DNA of 64,000 nucleotides from Rhodovulum kholense (GTDB lineage Bacteria; Pseudomonadota; Alphaproteobacteria; Rhodobacterales; Rhodobacteraceae). The stretch covers positions 1 to 64,000 of the forward strand of contig NZ_QAYC01000019.1 in the NCBI RefSeq assembly GCF_003053725.1, given 5' to 3'. Shown piece by piece: positions 26,748-34,724 of this stretch. Each line of letters begins with the position of its first letter. The first letter of the stretch is position 1. The notes beneath the pieces were generated by a model. The model was given only the letters and a program-made list of their open reading frames with translations, was not told the origin of the DNA and ran no database searches. Made by a program: the position numbers and the translations under genes.

Positions 26748-29198
26748 GTGCCAGCCCCGATCCGCCTTGTCGCCACAGCCGCCTTGCTGAGTGCCACCCT
26801 GATGCTCTCGGCCTGTCAATCCTCCGAAGAGAAGGCCGAGGCGCATTACCAGAATGCCCTGAGCCTGTTGCAGGACGGCGATGTCGACCGCGCCATCGTC
26901 GAGCTGCGCAACGTGTTCGACGAGAACGGCCGCCACAAGGAGGCGCGTCACAAGCTGGCCGAACTGCTGCTGCAGAAGGGCAACCGGCAGCAGGCCTACA
27001 GCCAGTACCTGCGCCTGGTCGAACAGTATCCCGACGATCTCGAGGCCCGGATCGCGCTGTCCGAGATCGCCTTTTCCAGCGGCCGCTGGGACGAGGTCGA
27101 CCGGCACGGCAAGGCCGCCGAAGAGCTGGCGCCCGACGATCCGCGGGTGAAGGCGATCGGCCTTGCCCGGGCCTATCGCTCGGCCTCCGTCGGCGACGAT
27201 GCCGCAGCGCGGCGCGACATCGCGCGCCAGGCCGATGCGCTGCTGACCGACCAGCCGGACAACATGCTGCTGCATGTGATGATGCTCGACAATGCGGTGC
27301 GCGACCAGGACAGCACCCGCGCTCTGGCAGAAACCGACTGGCTGATCGCCCATAACCCGACCGACATCCGCACCTATCAGCAGCGGTTGCAGATCCTGGT
27401 TTCCCTCGGCGACATGAAAGGCGCCGAGGCGCTGTTGCGCGAGATGGTCGAGAAATTCCCCAAGGACAAGGAAAACAAGGCCGCGCTGGTCCGGTTCTAC
27501 CTGGCCCGCAAGGATCTGGACGGGGCCGAGGCCTTTCTGCGCGACTTGGCCGCCGCCTCGGACCCCAAGGATGCGGGTCCGACGGTCGACCTGATCAGGT
27601 TCCTGGCCGAACTGCGCGGCCCCGAGGCCGCCCAGGCCGCGGTCGCCCAGGCGATCGCCGAACGGCCCGACCCGGTCCCGTTCCAGGTGATCGGCGCCGG
27701 GCTCGATTTCGAGGCCGGCCGCCACGACCAGGCGATCTCCACGCTCGAGACGATCCTGACAGAAGCCAAGCCCTCCGAGGAAACCCGCAACATCAAGGTC
27801 GCGCTGGCCCGGATGCTGCTGGCCACCGGCAACGAGGTCGGGGCGCGCAAGCGGGTCGAGGAGGTGCTGGCCGAGGATCCCGCCCAGCCCGAGGCGCTGA
27901 AGATGCAGGCCACCTGGCAGATCCTGGCCGACCAGACCGATGAGGCCATCGCCGGGCTGCGCACCGCGCTCGACCATGCCCCGAACGACTCGCAGGCGAT
28001 GACGCTGATGGCCGAGGCCTATATCCGGTCTGGCCGCCCCGAACTGGCGAACGACTATCTCTCGCTCGCGGTCGACGCCTCGGGCAAGGCTCCGGCCGAA
28101 ACGCTCCGCTATGCCCGGGTGCTGATCGGCGACGACCGTCTGCAACCCGCCGAGGACATCCTGCTGGCCGCGCTCCGGCTGGCGCCCGACAACCGCGATC
28201 TTCTGACCACGCTGGGCCGTCTCTACCTGCAGATGGAGGATTTCGGCCGGGCCCAGCATGTGGCCGATACGCTCCGGCGGCTTGGCGACGAGGCCGCGGT
28301 CAGTGCCGCCAACCAGATCGAGGCCGAGCGTCTGAACCGCCAGAGCGGCACCGACGAGGCGATTTCCTATCTCGAACAGCTTGCGGGCACGGCCGATGCC
28401 AGCCTGTCTTCGAAAGTTGCGCTGATCCGCGCCCGCCTCGCGACCGGCGATGTCGATGCGGCGCTGACGCTGGCGCAGGAACTGCGCAAGGACAACCCGG
28501 GGGACGACACCATCGCGGTGGTGCTGGCCACCACCTACGGGGCGAAGGGCGAGCTCGATCAGGCCGCCGGGATCTATCAGGATCTGCTGAAGGCCGATCC
28601 GAACCGGCCCGGGATCTGGCTTGACCTGTCGAACCTGCAGATGCGCCAGGGCGACCGCGCCGCAGCCGCCGAGTCGATCGGCAAGGGGCTCGAGCAGGCC
28701 CCCGAAGACCCGCGTCTGCTCTGGGCGAAGGCCTCGATGCTGGAACAGGACGGCGATGTCGACGGGGCCATCGGGATCTACGAGACGCTCTATCAGCGCA
28801 ATTCCTCCTCGCTGGTGGTGGCCAACAACCTCGCCAGTCTGCTCGCGACCTATCGCGACGATGCCGAAAGCCTCGACCGGGCCTGGACCGTCGCCCGCCG
28901 GTTCCGCGACACCCAGATCCCGGCGATGCAGGACACCTATGGCTGGATCGCCCAGCGGCGCGGCGAAAGCACCGAGGCGCTGCCCTATCTCGAGGCCGCG
29001 GCCAAAGGGCTGCCCGAGGACCCGCTGATCCGCTATCACCTGGGGCAGGCCTATATGGCCCTGTCGCGGCCGGCCGATGCGCTGGAACAGTTCCGCAAGG
29101 CGATCGAGATCGCCGGACCCGCCGACCAGCGGCCGCAGATCGAGGACGCCCGCCAGCAGATCGAGGCGCTCAGCGCCGCGGCCCCGGCCGAAAACTGA
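26748..29198 (+). CDS. TPR-repeat lipoprotein of an exosortase/EPS system (PrsT-like)
   Basis: An 816-residue protein with a lipoprotein signal peptide ending in the lipobox LMLSAC (Cys about 25), so it should be anchored in the outer or inner membrane facing the periplasm. Almost all the rest is helical TPR repeats of about 34 residues (for example AEAHYQNALSLLQDGDVDRA and further copies to DALEQFRKAIEIAGP). Size, lipobox and position next to the export gene match the PEP-CTERM-system TPR lipoprotein PrsT. It probably scaffolds the polysaccharide export or sorting machinery. The start is GTG 26748 after AGAGGA. The family link is by architecture, not alignment. Confidence 0.85.
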   Translation: MPAPIRLVATAALLSATLMLSACQSSEEKAEAHYQNALSLLQDGDVDRAIVELRNVFDENGRHKEARHKLAELLLQKGNRQQAYSQYLRLVEQYPDDLEARIALSEIAFSSGRWDEVDRHGKAAEELAPDDPRVKAIGLARAYRSASVGDDAAARRDIARQADALLTDQPDNMLLHVMMLDNAVRDQDSTRALAETDWLIAHNPTDIRTYQQRLQILVSLGDMKGAEALLREMVEKFPKDKENKAALVRFYLARKDLDGAEAFLRDLAAASDPKDAGPTVDLIRFLAELRGPEAAQAAVAQAIAERPDPVPFQVIGAGLDFEAGRHDQAISTLETILTEAKPSEETRNIKVALARMLLATGNEVGARKRVEEVLAEDPAQPEALKMQATWQILADQTDEAIAGLRTALDHAPNDSQAMTLMAEAYIRSGRPELANDYLSLAVDASGKAPAETLRYARVLIGDDRLQPAEDILLAALRLAPDNRDLLTTLGRLYLQMEDFGRAQHVADTLRRLGDEAAVSAANQIEAERLNRQSGTDEAISYLEQLAGTADASLSSKVALIRARLATGDVDAALTLAQELRKDNPGDDTIAVVLATTYGAKGELDQAAGIYQDLLKADPNRPGIWLDLSNLQMRQGDRAAAAESIGKGLEQAPEDPRLLWAKASMLEQDGDVDGAIGIYETLYQRNSSSLVVANNLASLLATYRDDAESLDRAWTVARRFRDTQIPAMQDTYGWIAQRRGESTEALPYLEAAAKGLPEDPLIRYHLGQAYMALSRPADALEQFRKAIEIAGPADQRPQIEDARQQIEALSAAAPAEN

Positions 29199-29203
29199 TC
29201 TCC

Positions 29204-29242
29204 GGACCGTCCGGGCGCGGGGCAACCCGGCCCGGACGGTCC
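29204..29242 (+). other. Long hairpin with GCAA tetraloop between lipoprotein and export genes
   Basis: A 13-bp perfect stem (GGACCGTCCGGGC at 29204-29216 with its complement at 29230-29242) is extended, past one bulged G, by a 4-bp inner stem closed by a GCAA (GNRA) tetraloop. It starts 5 bases after the lipoprotein stop and lies about 124 bases before the export gene. No T-run follows, so it is more likely an mRNA stability, processing or Rho-dependent element than a simple terminator. Confidence 0.6.
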
Positions 29243-29365
29243 CCCGGACTGTGTCACCGGCACGTCATTCGTCGGACATCTCGGCGCGGAGCGGCAATCT
29301 TCACTTTTCCCTGAGCCGCTTTGCCGACAAGAATGGCCGCAAAACAGGCAGGAAAGCGGAAGATC

Positions 29366-29974
29366 ATGCTGTATTTGAAACGGATCCTTTCCGGCATCGT
29401 GCTGATTCTGGCGGCGACGGCGGCACTGGCACAGCAGGAATACCGGGTCCGGCCCGGCGACACTCTGGCCATCGAGGTTCTGGAAGATGCCACCCTCAAC
29501 CGGACGGCCACCGTCCTGCCGGACGGCCGGTTCAGCTTCCCCTTCGCCGGCACCATTCCGGCGGCGGGCCGCACCGTGGGCGAAATCCAGAGCGCGGTCA
29601 CCCAGGCCATCGCCTCGAATTTCGCGGTCTCTCCCAATGTCTTCGTCTCGGTCCAGCCCGGCCCGGTCTCGCCCTATGCGGGCCCGGCCACGGAAGGCAT
29701 CGACGTCTTCTTCCTGGGCGAGGTGAACACGCCCGGTCTGGTCCAGGTGGCCAGCGGCACCACCTTCCTGCAGGCCCTGGCCCAAAGCGGCGGGCTGACC
29801 CGGTTCGCCGCAACCAAGCGCATCCAGCTGCGCCGGACCGACCCGCAGACCAATGTGCAGAAGGTCTATCAGATCGATTACAAGTCCCTCAGCCGGGGCG
29901 CTGTTCTGGCCAAGGACATCCGGCTTCTGGACGGGGACGTGATCCTGGTTCCGGAGCGGCGCCTGTTCGAGTGA
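29366..29974 (+). CDS. Polysaccharide export protein (Wza-like, short form)
   Basis: A 202-residue periplasmic or outer-membrane protein. A signal peptide of about 23 residues ends ALAQQ; there is no lipobox Cys. The polysaccharide export domain follows (YRVRPGDTLAIEVLEDATLN...LPDGRFSFPFAG), then an SLBB-like domain (VFFLGEVNTPGLVQV...FLQALAQSGGLTRFA) and DGDVILVPERRLFE at the end. It is half the length of E. coli Wza and lacks the C-terminal barrel helix, as in short ExoF-like exporters; the outer-membrane barrel encoded next may complete the pore (inference). The start is ATG 29366 after GCGGAAG; an upstream in-frame start at 29321 is less likely. Confidence 0.9.
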   Translation: MLYLKRILSGIVLILAATAALAQQEYRVRPGDTLAIEVLEDATLNRTATVLPDGRFSFPFAGTIPAAGRTVGEIQSAVTQAIASNFAVSPNVFVSVQPGPVSPYAGPATEGIDVFFLGEVNTPGLVQVASGTTFLQALAQSGGLTRFAATKRIQLRRTDPQTNVQKVYQIDYKSLSRGAVLAKDIRLLDGDVILVPERRLFE

Positions 29975-29978
29975 TCCG

Positions 29979-31313
29979 GTGACGCGGCGCAGGACATACC
30001 GGCTGACGGGCGGGCTCGCGGCAACGGGCCTCGTCGTCCTCTGCGCCGCCCCCGCCGCCCCGCAGGACGCGGGCGGGCTCGAGGCCAGGCTGCGCTTTTC
30101 CCAGCGGCTGACCCAGGAAGACGGCACGCTCAGCACCACCACTGGGCTGGGCGTCACGCTGTCCAGCCGGACCCGCACCGAAAGCTTCCTGTTCAGCGTA
30201 GACAGCGGCCTCGAACAGGATTTCGACGGCAGTTCCATGGTCCAGAAGGACCCCCGCGTGATCCTGTCCTATGGCCGGGAAAGCGCCTCGAGCGCGCTCA
30301 GCACCGATTTCAGCTACAGCAGGACCGATGTCGACTCCGTCTCTGAAGACGACGACCTTGCCGACGGCGTCCTGCAGCTGGATGAGGGGCTGCTTCAGCG
30401 CTATTCCGGCAAGCTCTTCCTCGAGCTCGGCCGCGACGCCCCGTTCGGCGCCACCGTCGATCTGGGCTATTCCGCCAAGGCCTATTCGGAAACCTCCAAT
30501 TCGAACCTGCTCGACGAGGAAAAGGTCAATGCAACGCTCGCGCTGCGGTTCGACCTCGATCCGCGGATCTCGGCCGGCCTGCGCAGCTCGATCAGCGAGA
30601 CCGACCGCGACGACCCGGGCCAGGATACCAGTTCGGCCTCGATCGGCGGAACGCTCGATTTCGGCGTCACCAAGACGCTCAGCACCAATGCCTATCTCGG
30701 CTACAGCCGGGTGACCAAATCCACACCCGGGCTGCCGGACGACACCCAGAAAGGGCTGGCCTACACCCTGTCCTTCACCGAGCAGCGCCCGAATGGCGAT
30801 CTGTCGGGCAGCCTCAGCTCGGATATCGACGAGGCCGGCCGGCGCACCATCGCCCGGATCGACCGAAGCCTCGAGCTGCCAGGCGGCGCATTGCGGGCCG
30901 GGGTCGGGGTCAGCACGTCCGAAGACGACAGCCTGCGCCCGCTTCTCAGCTTTGCCTATAACCATGGACTTCCGCGCGGCACCTTCGCGGTGAAATTCGA
31001 TCAGGCCTTTTCGACCGATTCCGACGGCGAAGAGGCGCTGAACTCGAATTTCGGCGTCAACTACCGGCAGGAACTGACGCCGCTTTCCAGCCTGCAGGCC
31101 GGGCTGATCCTGCGCGATACCGATTTCGTCTCCGATGATGACACCGACAAGCGCAAGCTCCAGCTCGATCTGGTCTATCGCCATTCGCTCGCCCAGGACT
31201 GGAATGTGGTCGGCGGTTACAGCCACAGCATCTCCGACCGCTCGAGCGACGACCGCGAGTACTCCAGCAAGGTCTTCATCGGCCTGGAGAAAGCCACGCA
31301 ATGGCGCTTCTGA
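29979..31313 (+). CDS. Outer-membrane beta-barrel protein of the EPS export operon
   Basis: A 444-residue protein with a signal peptide (about 1-28, ending APAAPQDA). About sixteen or more alternating amphipathic strands follow (LRFSQRLTQED, GVTLSSRTRTESFLFSV, and so on), and it ends in a strand closing with Phe (ATQWRF), as outer-membrane barrels do. Position and size match the outer-membrane protein regularly found in PEP-CTERM/exosortase EPS loci. It probably forms or assists the outer-membrane polymer channel. The start is GTG 29979, 4 bases after the export-gene stop. Its last 13 bases overlap the rhomboid gene in another frame. Confidence 0.82.
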   Translation: MTRRRTYRLTGGLAATGLVVLCAAPAAPQDAGGLEARLRFSQRLTQEDGTLSTTTGLGVTLSSRTRTESFLFSVDSGLEQDFDGSSMVQKDPRVILSYGRESASSALSTDFSYSRTDVDSVSEDDDLADGVLQLDEGLLQRYSGKLFLELGRDAPFGATVDLGYSAKAYSETSNSNLLDEEKVNATLALRFDLDPRISAGLRSSISETDRDDPGQDTSSASIGGTLDFGVTKTLSTNAYLGYSRVTKSTPGLPDDTQKGLAYTLSFTEQRPNGDLSGSLSSDIDEAGRRTIARIDRSLELPGGALRAGVGVSTSEDDSLRPLLSFAYNHGLPRGTFAVKFDQAFSTDSDGEEALNSNFGVNYRQELTPLSSLQAGLILRDTDFVSDDDTDKRKLQLDLVYRHSLAQDWNVVGGYSHSISDRSSDDREYSSKVFIGLEKATQWRF

Positions 31314-31936
31314 AGCGCGGTCGGCCAGTCCTGATCGGACTGATCGCCCTCTGTGCCGCCATAGAACTGGTGCTGTCGCTGTCCGACGCTGGGCTGCTGC
31401 CGCCCCGGCTGCGGGCGCTGGCCTATGATTACGGCGGGTTCTGGCCGGGGCTTCTGGGCAACTGGAAACCGAACTATCCGGCCCAGCCCTATGCGATGTT
31501 CGTCACCTACAGCGTCCTGCATGGCGGCCTGGCGCATCTGGCAGTGAACATGGTCACGCTCTGGTCGCTGGGGGGCGCGGTGCTGGACCGGGTCGGGGCC
31601 TGGCGCTTCGCGCTGCTTTACGGCGCCTCGATCCTCGGAGGCGCGGCGGGCTTCGCACTGCTCGCCCCGGACCTGCGGCCGATGGTGGGGGCTTCGGGGG
31701 CGCTCTTCGGGCTGGCGGGCGGGCTGATCGCCTGGGCCTCTCTCGACCGCGTCACCTATCGCGAGACGCTCTGGCCGGTGATCCGGGCCGTGCTGCTGCT
31801 GCTGGGACTGAACGCGGTGCTGTGGTGGGCGATGCATGGCATGCTCGCCTGGCAGACCCATCTGGGCGGCTTTCTGGCCGGCGCGCTTTGCGCCCTGGCG
31901 CTCGACCGCCGCGCGCTCGGTCCCGAAGAGCCCTGA
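31301..31936 (+). CDS. Rhomboid-family intramembrane serine protease
   Basis: A 211-residue protein with six or so membrane helices. The catalytic serine lies in GASGALFGLAGG (Ser132) and the catalytic histidine in QTHLGGFLAG (His187). HGGLAHLAVNMVTLWSLGG supplies the conserved His-x5-N region. It is therefore an active-site-complete rhomboid protease that cleaves membrane helices of protein substrates. It begins inside the barrel gene (13-base overlap; GGAGAAA site upstream), which ties its expression to polysaccharide export. Rhombosortases, a rhomboid subgroup, process GlyGly-CTERM proteins, but no such substrate is visible here. Confidence 0.9.
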   Translation: MALLKRGRPVLIGLIALCAAIELVLSLSDAGLLPPRLRALAYDYGGFWPGLLGNWKPNYPAQPYAMFVTYSVLHGGLAHLAVNMVTLWSLGGAVLDRVGAWRFALLYGASILGGAAGFALLAPDLRPMVGASGALFGLAGGLIAWASLDRVTYRETLWPVIRAVLLLLGLNAVLWWAMHGMLAWQTHLGGFLAGALCALALDRRALGPEEP

Positions 31937-32067
31937 GGCGGGAAAGACGGTCGCGGACATTCACCCGTCCGATACAGGCTTCAAATCCTGGCTCAAAAGA
32001 AATGACAAAGTAGCCGACCAGCTGCTACACTTTCGAAATTAAATCAGCTCAGCATCTGGCCCCGCCC

Positions 32068-33315
32068 ATGCGACGGAAGCGCCTGAATTTTTTTGTCGTG
32101 ATCATTTCAGTGCTCCTGCTGGGGTTGCAGGTGGCCATGGTCGGATATCGATCGGACTTTTATCAGTATGACTTTCGCGCCTTTTACATTGCGGCAAATC
32201 TCTTCTCGGCCGGAGGGAAACCCTATTCGTTTGACGATCTTGTCAGGGTTTCGAAGGGACTTGGATTGTCCGACAACAACCATCCTTTCCTCTATCACCC
32301 GCTGACGCTTTTCATCTTCGAACCCCTGTCCCATCTCTCATATCGCGCGGCCTATTTGCTCTGGTTGTTCCTGCAGGTTTCCTCGCTTGCGGTCATAGCC
32401 TGGGTCTGCATCCGGTTCTTCAGGATACCGGCCCGCTGGCTGCTTCCCATGATGGCGATCGGGCTCAACGGAGCCATCGCCGCAAGCCTGCGCGCAGGGC
32501 AGTTGACCTTGATGACGCTCGCCATGATCCTGTTGGCGAGCGTGATGATCATGCGCAGCCGCGCCACTGCAGCGACCGTTTTGATCGTGCTTTGTGCGAT
32601 TCCCAAGCTTTGGGTGGCGCCTGCCCTTGGACTTCTCCTGAACCGCGTCTCCTCAAGGCGGATAGGTCTCGTTGCCTCAGGCGTCCTGGCGATCCTCGCG
32701 ACACTGGGCCTGTCCTATTATCTGGCACCTGACGACTTCCGGAAATTTCTGGCCGCAGCGGACAGATTGTCCGGAGGGTCTGAACCCGCAGGCGCATCCA
32801 ACGGGTCGTCGCGAAACATGCTTGCAAGCCTGGCAGGAACCGCCGGTTTCGGCGCAGCGCGGTTCGAGCTCATCTGGATCCTCTGGCTCGTTTCCGTGTG
32901 CGGAATATCCCTGCTCGCATGGACAAAGCTCGTGAAAGACGACGCGACCCCGTATCCGGAGTTCTTTTCGCTTCTTGTCCTGTCGATCTGCCTGCTCATG
33001 CCCCGGATGGCGACGTACCAGTGGACACTTGCGATTCCGGCCCTTGCCCACATTCTGGCGACACGCCCCTATCCTGTGGCAATTCCGCTTGCGGCCATTT
33101 CGGGAATGCCAACGCTTTATATCGGCCGGTACCTTCTCGATCGGTCTATTGAAGCACGGGCGGACACTTTCCTCGAGATCGCCTTTTACTTCGCAAATTT
33201 CTGGTCCGTCCTGGGCACCTGGCTGATCCTGTGCGTTTCAGTGCTGCTGTTCAGCTCCAAGAGGCGCCGTCGCGAAAAGTATCGCATGCACCCGGTCGAC
33301 CTCCCATCCGGGTAG
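32068..33315 (+). CDS. GT87-like integral membrane glycosyltransferase (DUF2029)
   Basis: A 415-residue protein with about ten membrane helices. Motifs are YDFRAFYIAANLF (the catalytic Asp expected in the first external loop of GT87 mannosyltransferases) and NNHPFLYHPLTLFIFEPLSHL. Family members use polyprenyl-phospho-mannose, which fits the GT2-GtrA and GDP-mannose genes of this window. The gene and its flanks look less GC-rich and use more mixed codons than neighbouring genes, which suggests later acquisition. The 131 bases before it hold an AT-rich stretch where a promoter is likely, but no protein. Confidence 0.78.
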   Translation: MRRKRLNFFVVIISVLLLGLQVAMVGYRSDFYQYDFRAFYIAANLFSAGGKPYSFDDLVRVSKGLGLSDNNHPFLYHPLTLFIFEPLSHLSYRAAYLLWLFLQVSSLAVIAWVCIRFFRIPARWLLPMMAIGLNGAIAASLRAGQLTLMTLAMILLASVMIMRSRATAATVLIVLCAIPKLWVAPALGLLLNRVSSRRIGLVASGVLAILATLGLSYYLAPDDFRKFLAAADRLSGGSEPAGASNGSSRNMLASLAGTAGFGAARFELIWILWLVSVCGISLLAWTKLVKDDATPYPEFFSLLVLSICLLMPRMATYQWTLAIPALAHILATRPYPVAIPLAAISGMPTLYIGRYLLDRSIEARADTFLEIAFYFANFWSVLGTWLILCVSVLLFSSKRRRREKYRMHPVDLPSG

Positions 33316-33633
33316 TCTTCATGCGCGGGCCGACATATGCCCCCGCACCTTGCCGCTGACCACCATGCGAACGAAGGCGAACATCTTCCACAGAAGACGG
33401 CCCACAATAACACCCGCTCTCGGCCGAGAACACGGGCTGCCAACGTGCCAATCGGATGCACTGCCCGAACGCTCTTCATCCGCATAAAAATCACATAAGA
33501 TACCTTACCGGTTATTTTTGCTGCTCCCAATCAGCACTCTTTCTCTCTGCATTGCTTCACTGTCTTTGGTTGTACCAAAGGTTTGTGGCTCTGACGAAAA
33601 CGGCCGTTTGAAGACCGAAGGATCGCCGCTCAC
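33316..33633. other. Gene-free stretch with a possible decayed reading frame
   Basis: About 320 bases between the GT87 gene and the parDE promoter. Read on the minus strand, the last 30 or so codons before the stop at about 33318 (RLLWKMFAFVRMVVSGKV...) look protein-like, but no start or longer frame supports them. It may be a truncated gene end. Otherwise I see nothing in it. Confidence 0.3.
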
Positions 33634-33666
33634 TTGTTCGGGCTCCGCGATTGGCATATATTGCCA
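33634..33666 (+). promoter_or_regulatory. parDE promoter and operator
   Basis: A -35-like TTGTTC (33634-33639) and a -10-like TATATT (33657-33662) are separated by 17 bases. The -10 lies inside an inverted repeat TGGCA-N5-TGCCA (33652-33666), which is a natural binding site for the antitoxin. The parD start is 24 bases downstream. This is the usual self-repressed layout of toxin-antitoxin operons. Confidence 0.65.
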
Positions 33667-33689
33667 TGACATCGAAGGGAGAAAGGACC

Positions 33690-33956
33690 ATGGCAACCCG
33701 GAATGTCGTTCTGACCGACGAGCAGGACTCTTTCATTGCAGCGCTGGTCGCGGCCGGCCGCTATCAGAACGCAAGCGAGGCCCTGCGCGCCGGGTTGCGG
33801 CTCCTTGAAACCGAGGAGGCCGCGTTTCGCGAGTTGAAAGACAGGCTTGAGGCCGGTGTCGATCAGGCGCGTTCGGGTGTTCTGGCGCAGGGAAGCGGCG
33901 CCGAAGCCGTGAAGCGCGCCTTTGCCGAGGCACGTCGCCGACGGAATGACGCGTGA
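33690..33956 (+). CDS. parD: ParD-family antitoxin
   Basis: An 88-residue protein. The N-terminus (ATRNVVLTDEQDSFIAALVAAGRYQNASEALRAGLRLL) is the ribbon-helix-helix DNA-binding domain of ParD/CopG antitoxins. The C-terminal half, rich in Glu, Ala and Arg, would wrap the toxin. ATG 33690 follows GAAAGGA; the frame is open to 33651, but that would place the start inside the operator. The stop overlaps the toxin start (GTGA). It should repress its own promoter and neutralise ParE, helping plasmid stability. Confidence 0.92.
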   Translation: MATRNVVLTDEQDSFIAALVAAGRYQNASEALRAGLRLLETEEAAFRELKDRLEAGVDQARSGVLAQGSGAEAVKRAFAEARRRRNDA

Positions 33957-34303
33957 AGCCTTGGCGCCTGACCGAGCAGGCAGAACGAAGCCTGATCGAC
34001 ATCGCGTTATGGACGATCGATAGATTCGGTCCGGCCCTGGCCGCGATCTACGAGCAGGAACTCCTCGAAAGATGCGCCGCCGTGGCCTGCGGTCATGCCG
34101 TCACACAGGACTGCTCGATCCTGATCGATGCGTCGGATGCTCTCGGGCTGCGGTTCACCCGCGCGGGCGAACACTTTGCTGTCTTTCTGGATCGGCCCGA
34201 CGAGATCATCTTCATCGACTTCGTCCATGCGCGCACCAACCTCCCCGCACGGATCGCGGCGCTTCGCTCCCGAGAGGAATTTGGAAAGCGGCCGCGGTCG
34301 TGA
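33953..34303 (+). CDS. parE: ParE/RelE-family toxin
   Basis: A 116-residue protein of the ParE/RelE fold. It starts KPWRLTEQAERSLIDIALWTIDRFGP, the family N-terminal strand-helix pair, and carries LGLRFTRAGEHFAVFLDRPDEIIFIDFVHARTNLPARIAAL, the conserved strand with the Arg and the hydrophobic end. ParE toxins inhibit DNA gyrase. The start is GTG 33953, overlapping the parD stop by 4 bases. Together with parD it probably acts as an addiction module of the replicon. Confidence 0.92.
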   Translation: MKPWRLTEQAERSLIDIALWTIDRFGPALAAIYEQELLERCAAVACGHAVTQDCSILIDASDALGLRFTRAGEHFAVFLDRPDEIIFIDFVHARTNLPARIAALRSREEFGKRPRS

Positions 34304-34724
34304 TGGCGCGCAACGACCCTTGAGCCCTCACGGGCGGATTCTCAACCGCTGCAGGGCGGTCAGACCGGATGGCTGCCGTGGGAGCGAATGCAGGCGCGCC
34401 ATGACCTGCCCCCTTTGGGTCCCTCATTCATAACGAGAGTCTGCGGTTTTGAGATTGGTCGTCTGAGCGGTCGCTCTGGGCAAGCGCGCCGGGCGCGGAG
34501 CCCTCAAATCGCTCAAGCGTCCGGCGCGCTTCGAGCGGCGTCTTGTTTCCCAGAAGCGCTAGTCGCGGGACTCTTTGAAGACGATATGGCGGCGTATTTT
34601 CCCGATCTGGACGCATCGTGACGAGGTCGAAGATGAAGTGGTCTGGGTCACGTCCGTCAAGCTGGTATAAATTTCCGGTCGAGAACTGGCCTTCTGGCCA
34701 CTCGCACGGCCGAGCGCGACAGCC
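34304..34724. other. Gene-free stretch, possible remnant of a mobile gene
   Basis: About 420 bases between parE and the phosphomannomutase gene. A minus-strand frame at 34428-34616 (62 residues, with TPLEARRTLERFEGSAPGAL) reads like the C-terminal end of some protein, perhaps a transposase, but I do not recognise it. Codon use differs from the polysaccharide genes. No inverted repeats of an intact insertion sequence were found. Confidence 0.3.

Noticed and set aside
25947-29225. A 1092-codon open frame on the minus strand opposite the TPR lipoprotein gene
   Set aside because: It mirrors the sense gene's codon structure (GC-rich third positions leave the antisense frame open), is full of Arg, Gly and Gln, and has no family features.
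34388-34621. A 77-codon plus-strand frame after parE
   Set aside because: No ribosome site or family features; it overlaps an equally weak minus-strand frame. Kept only as part of the gene-free stretch.
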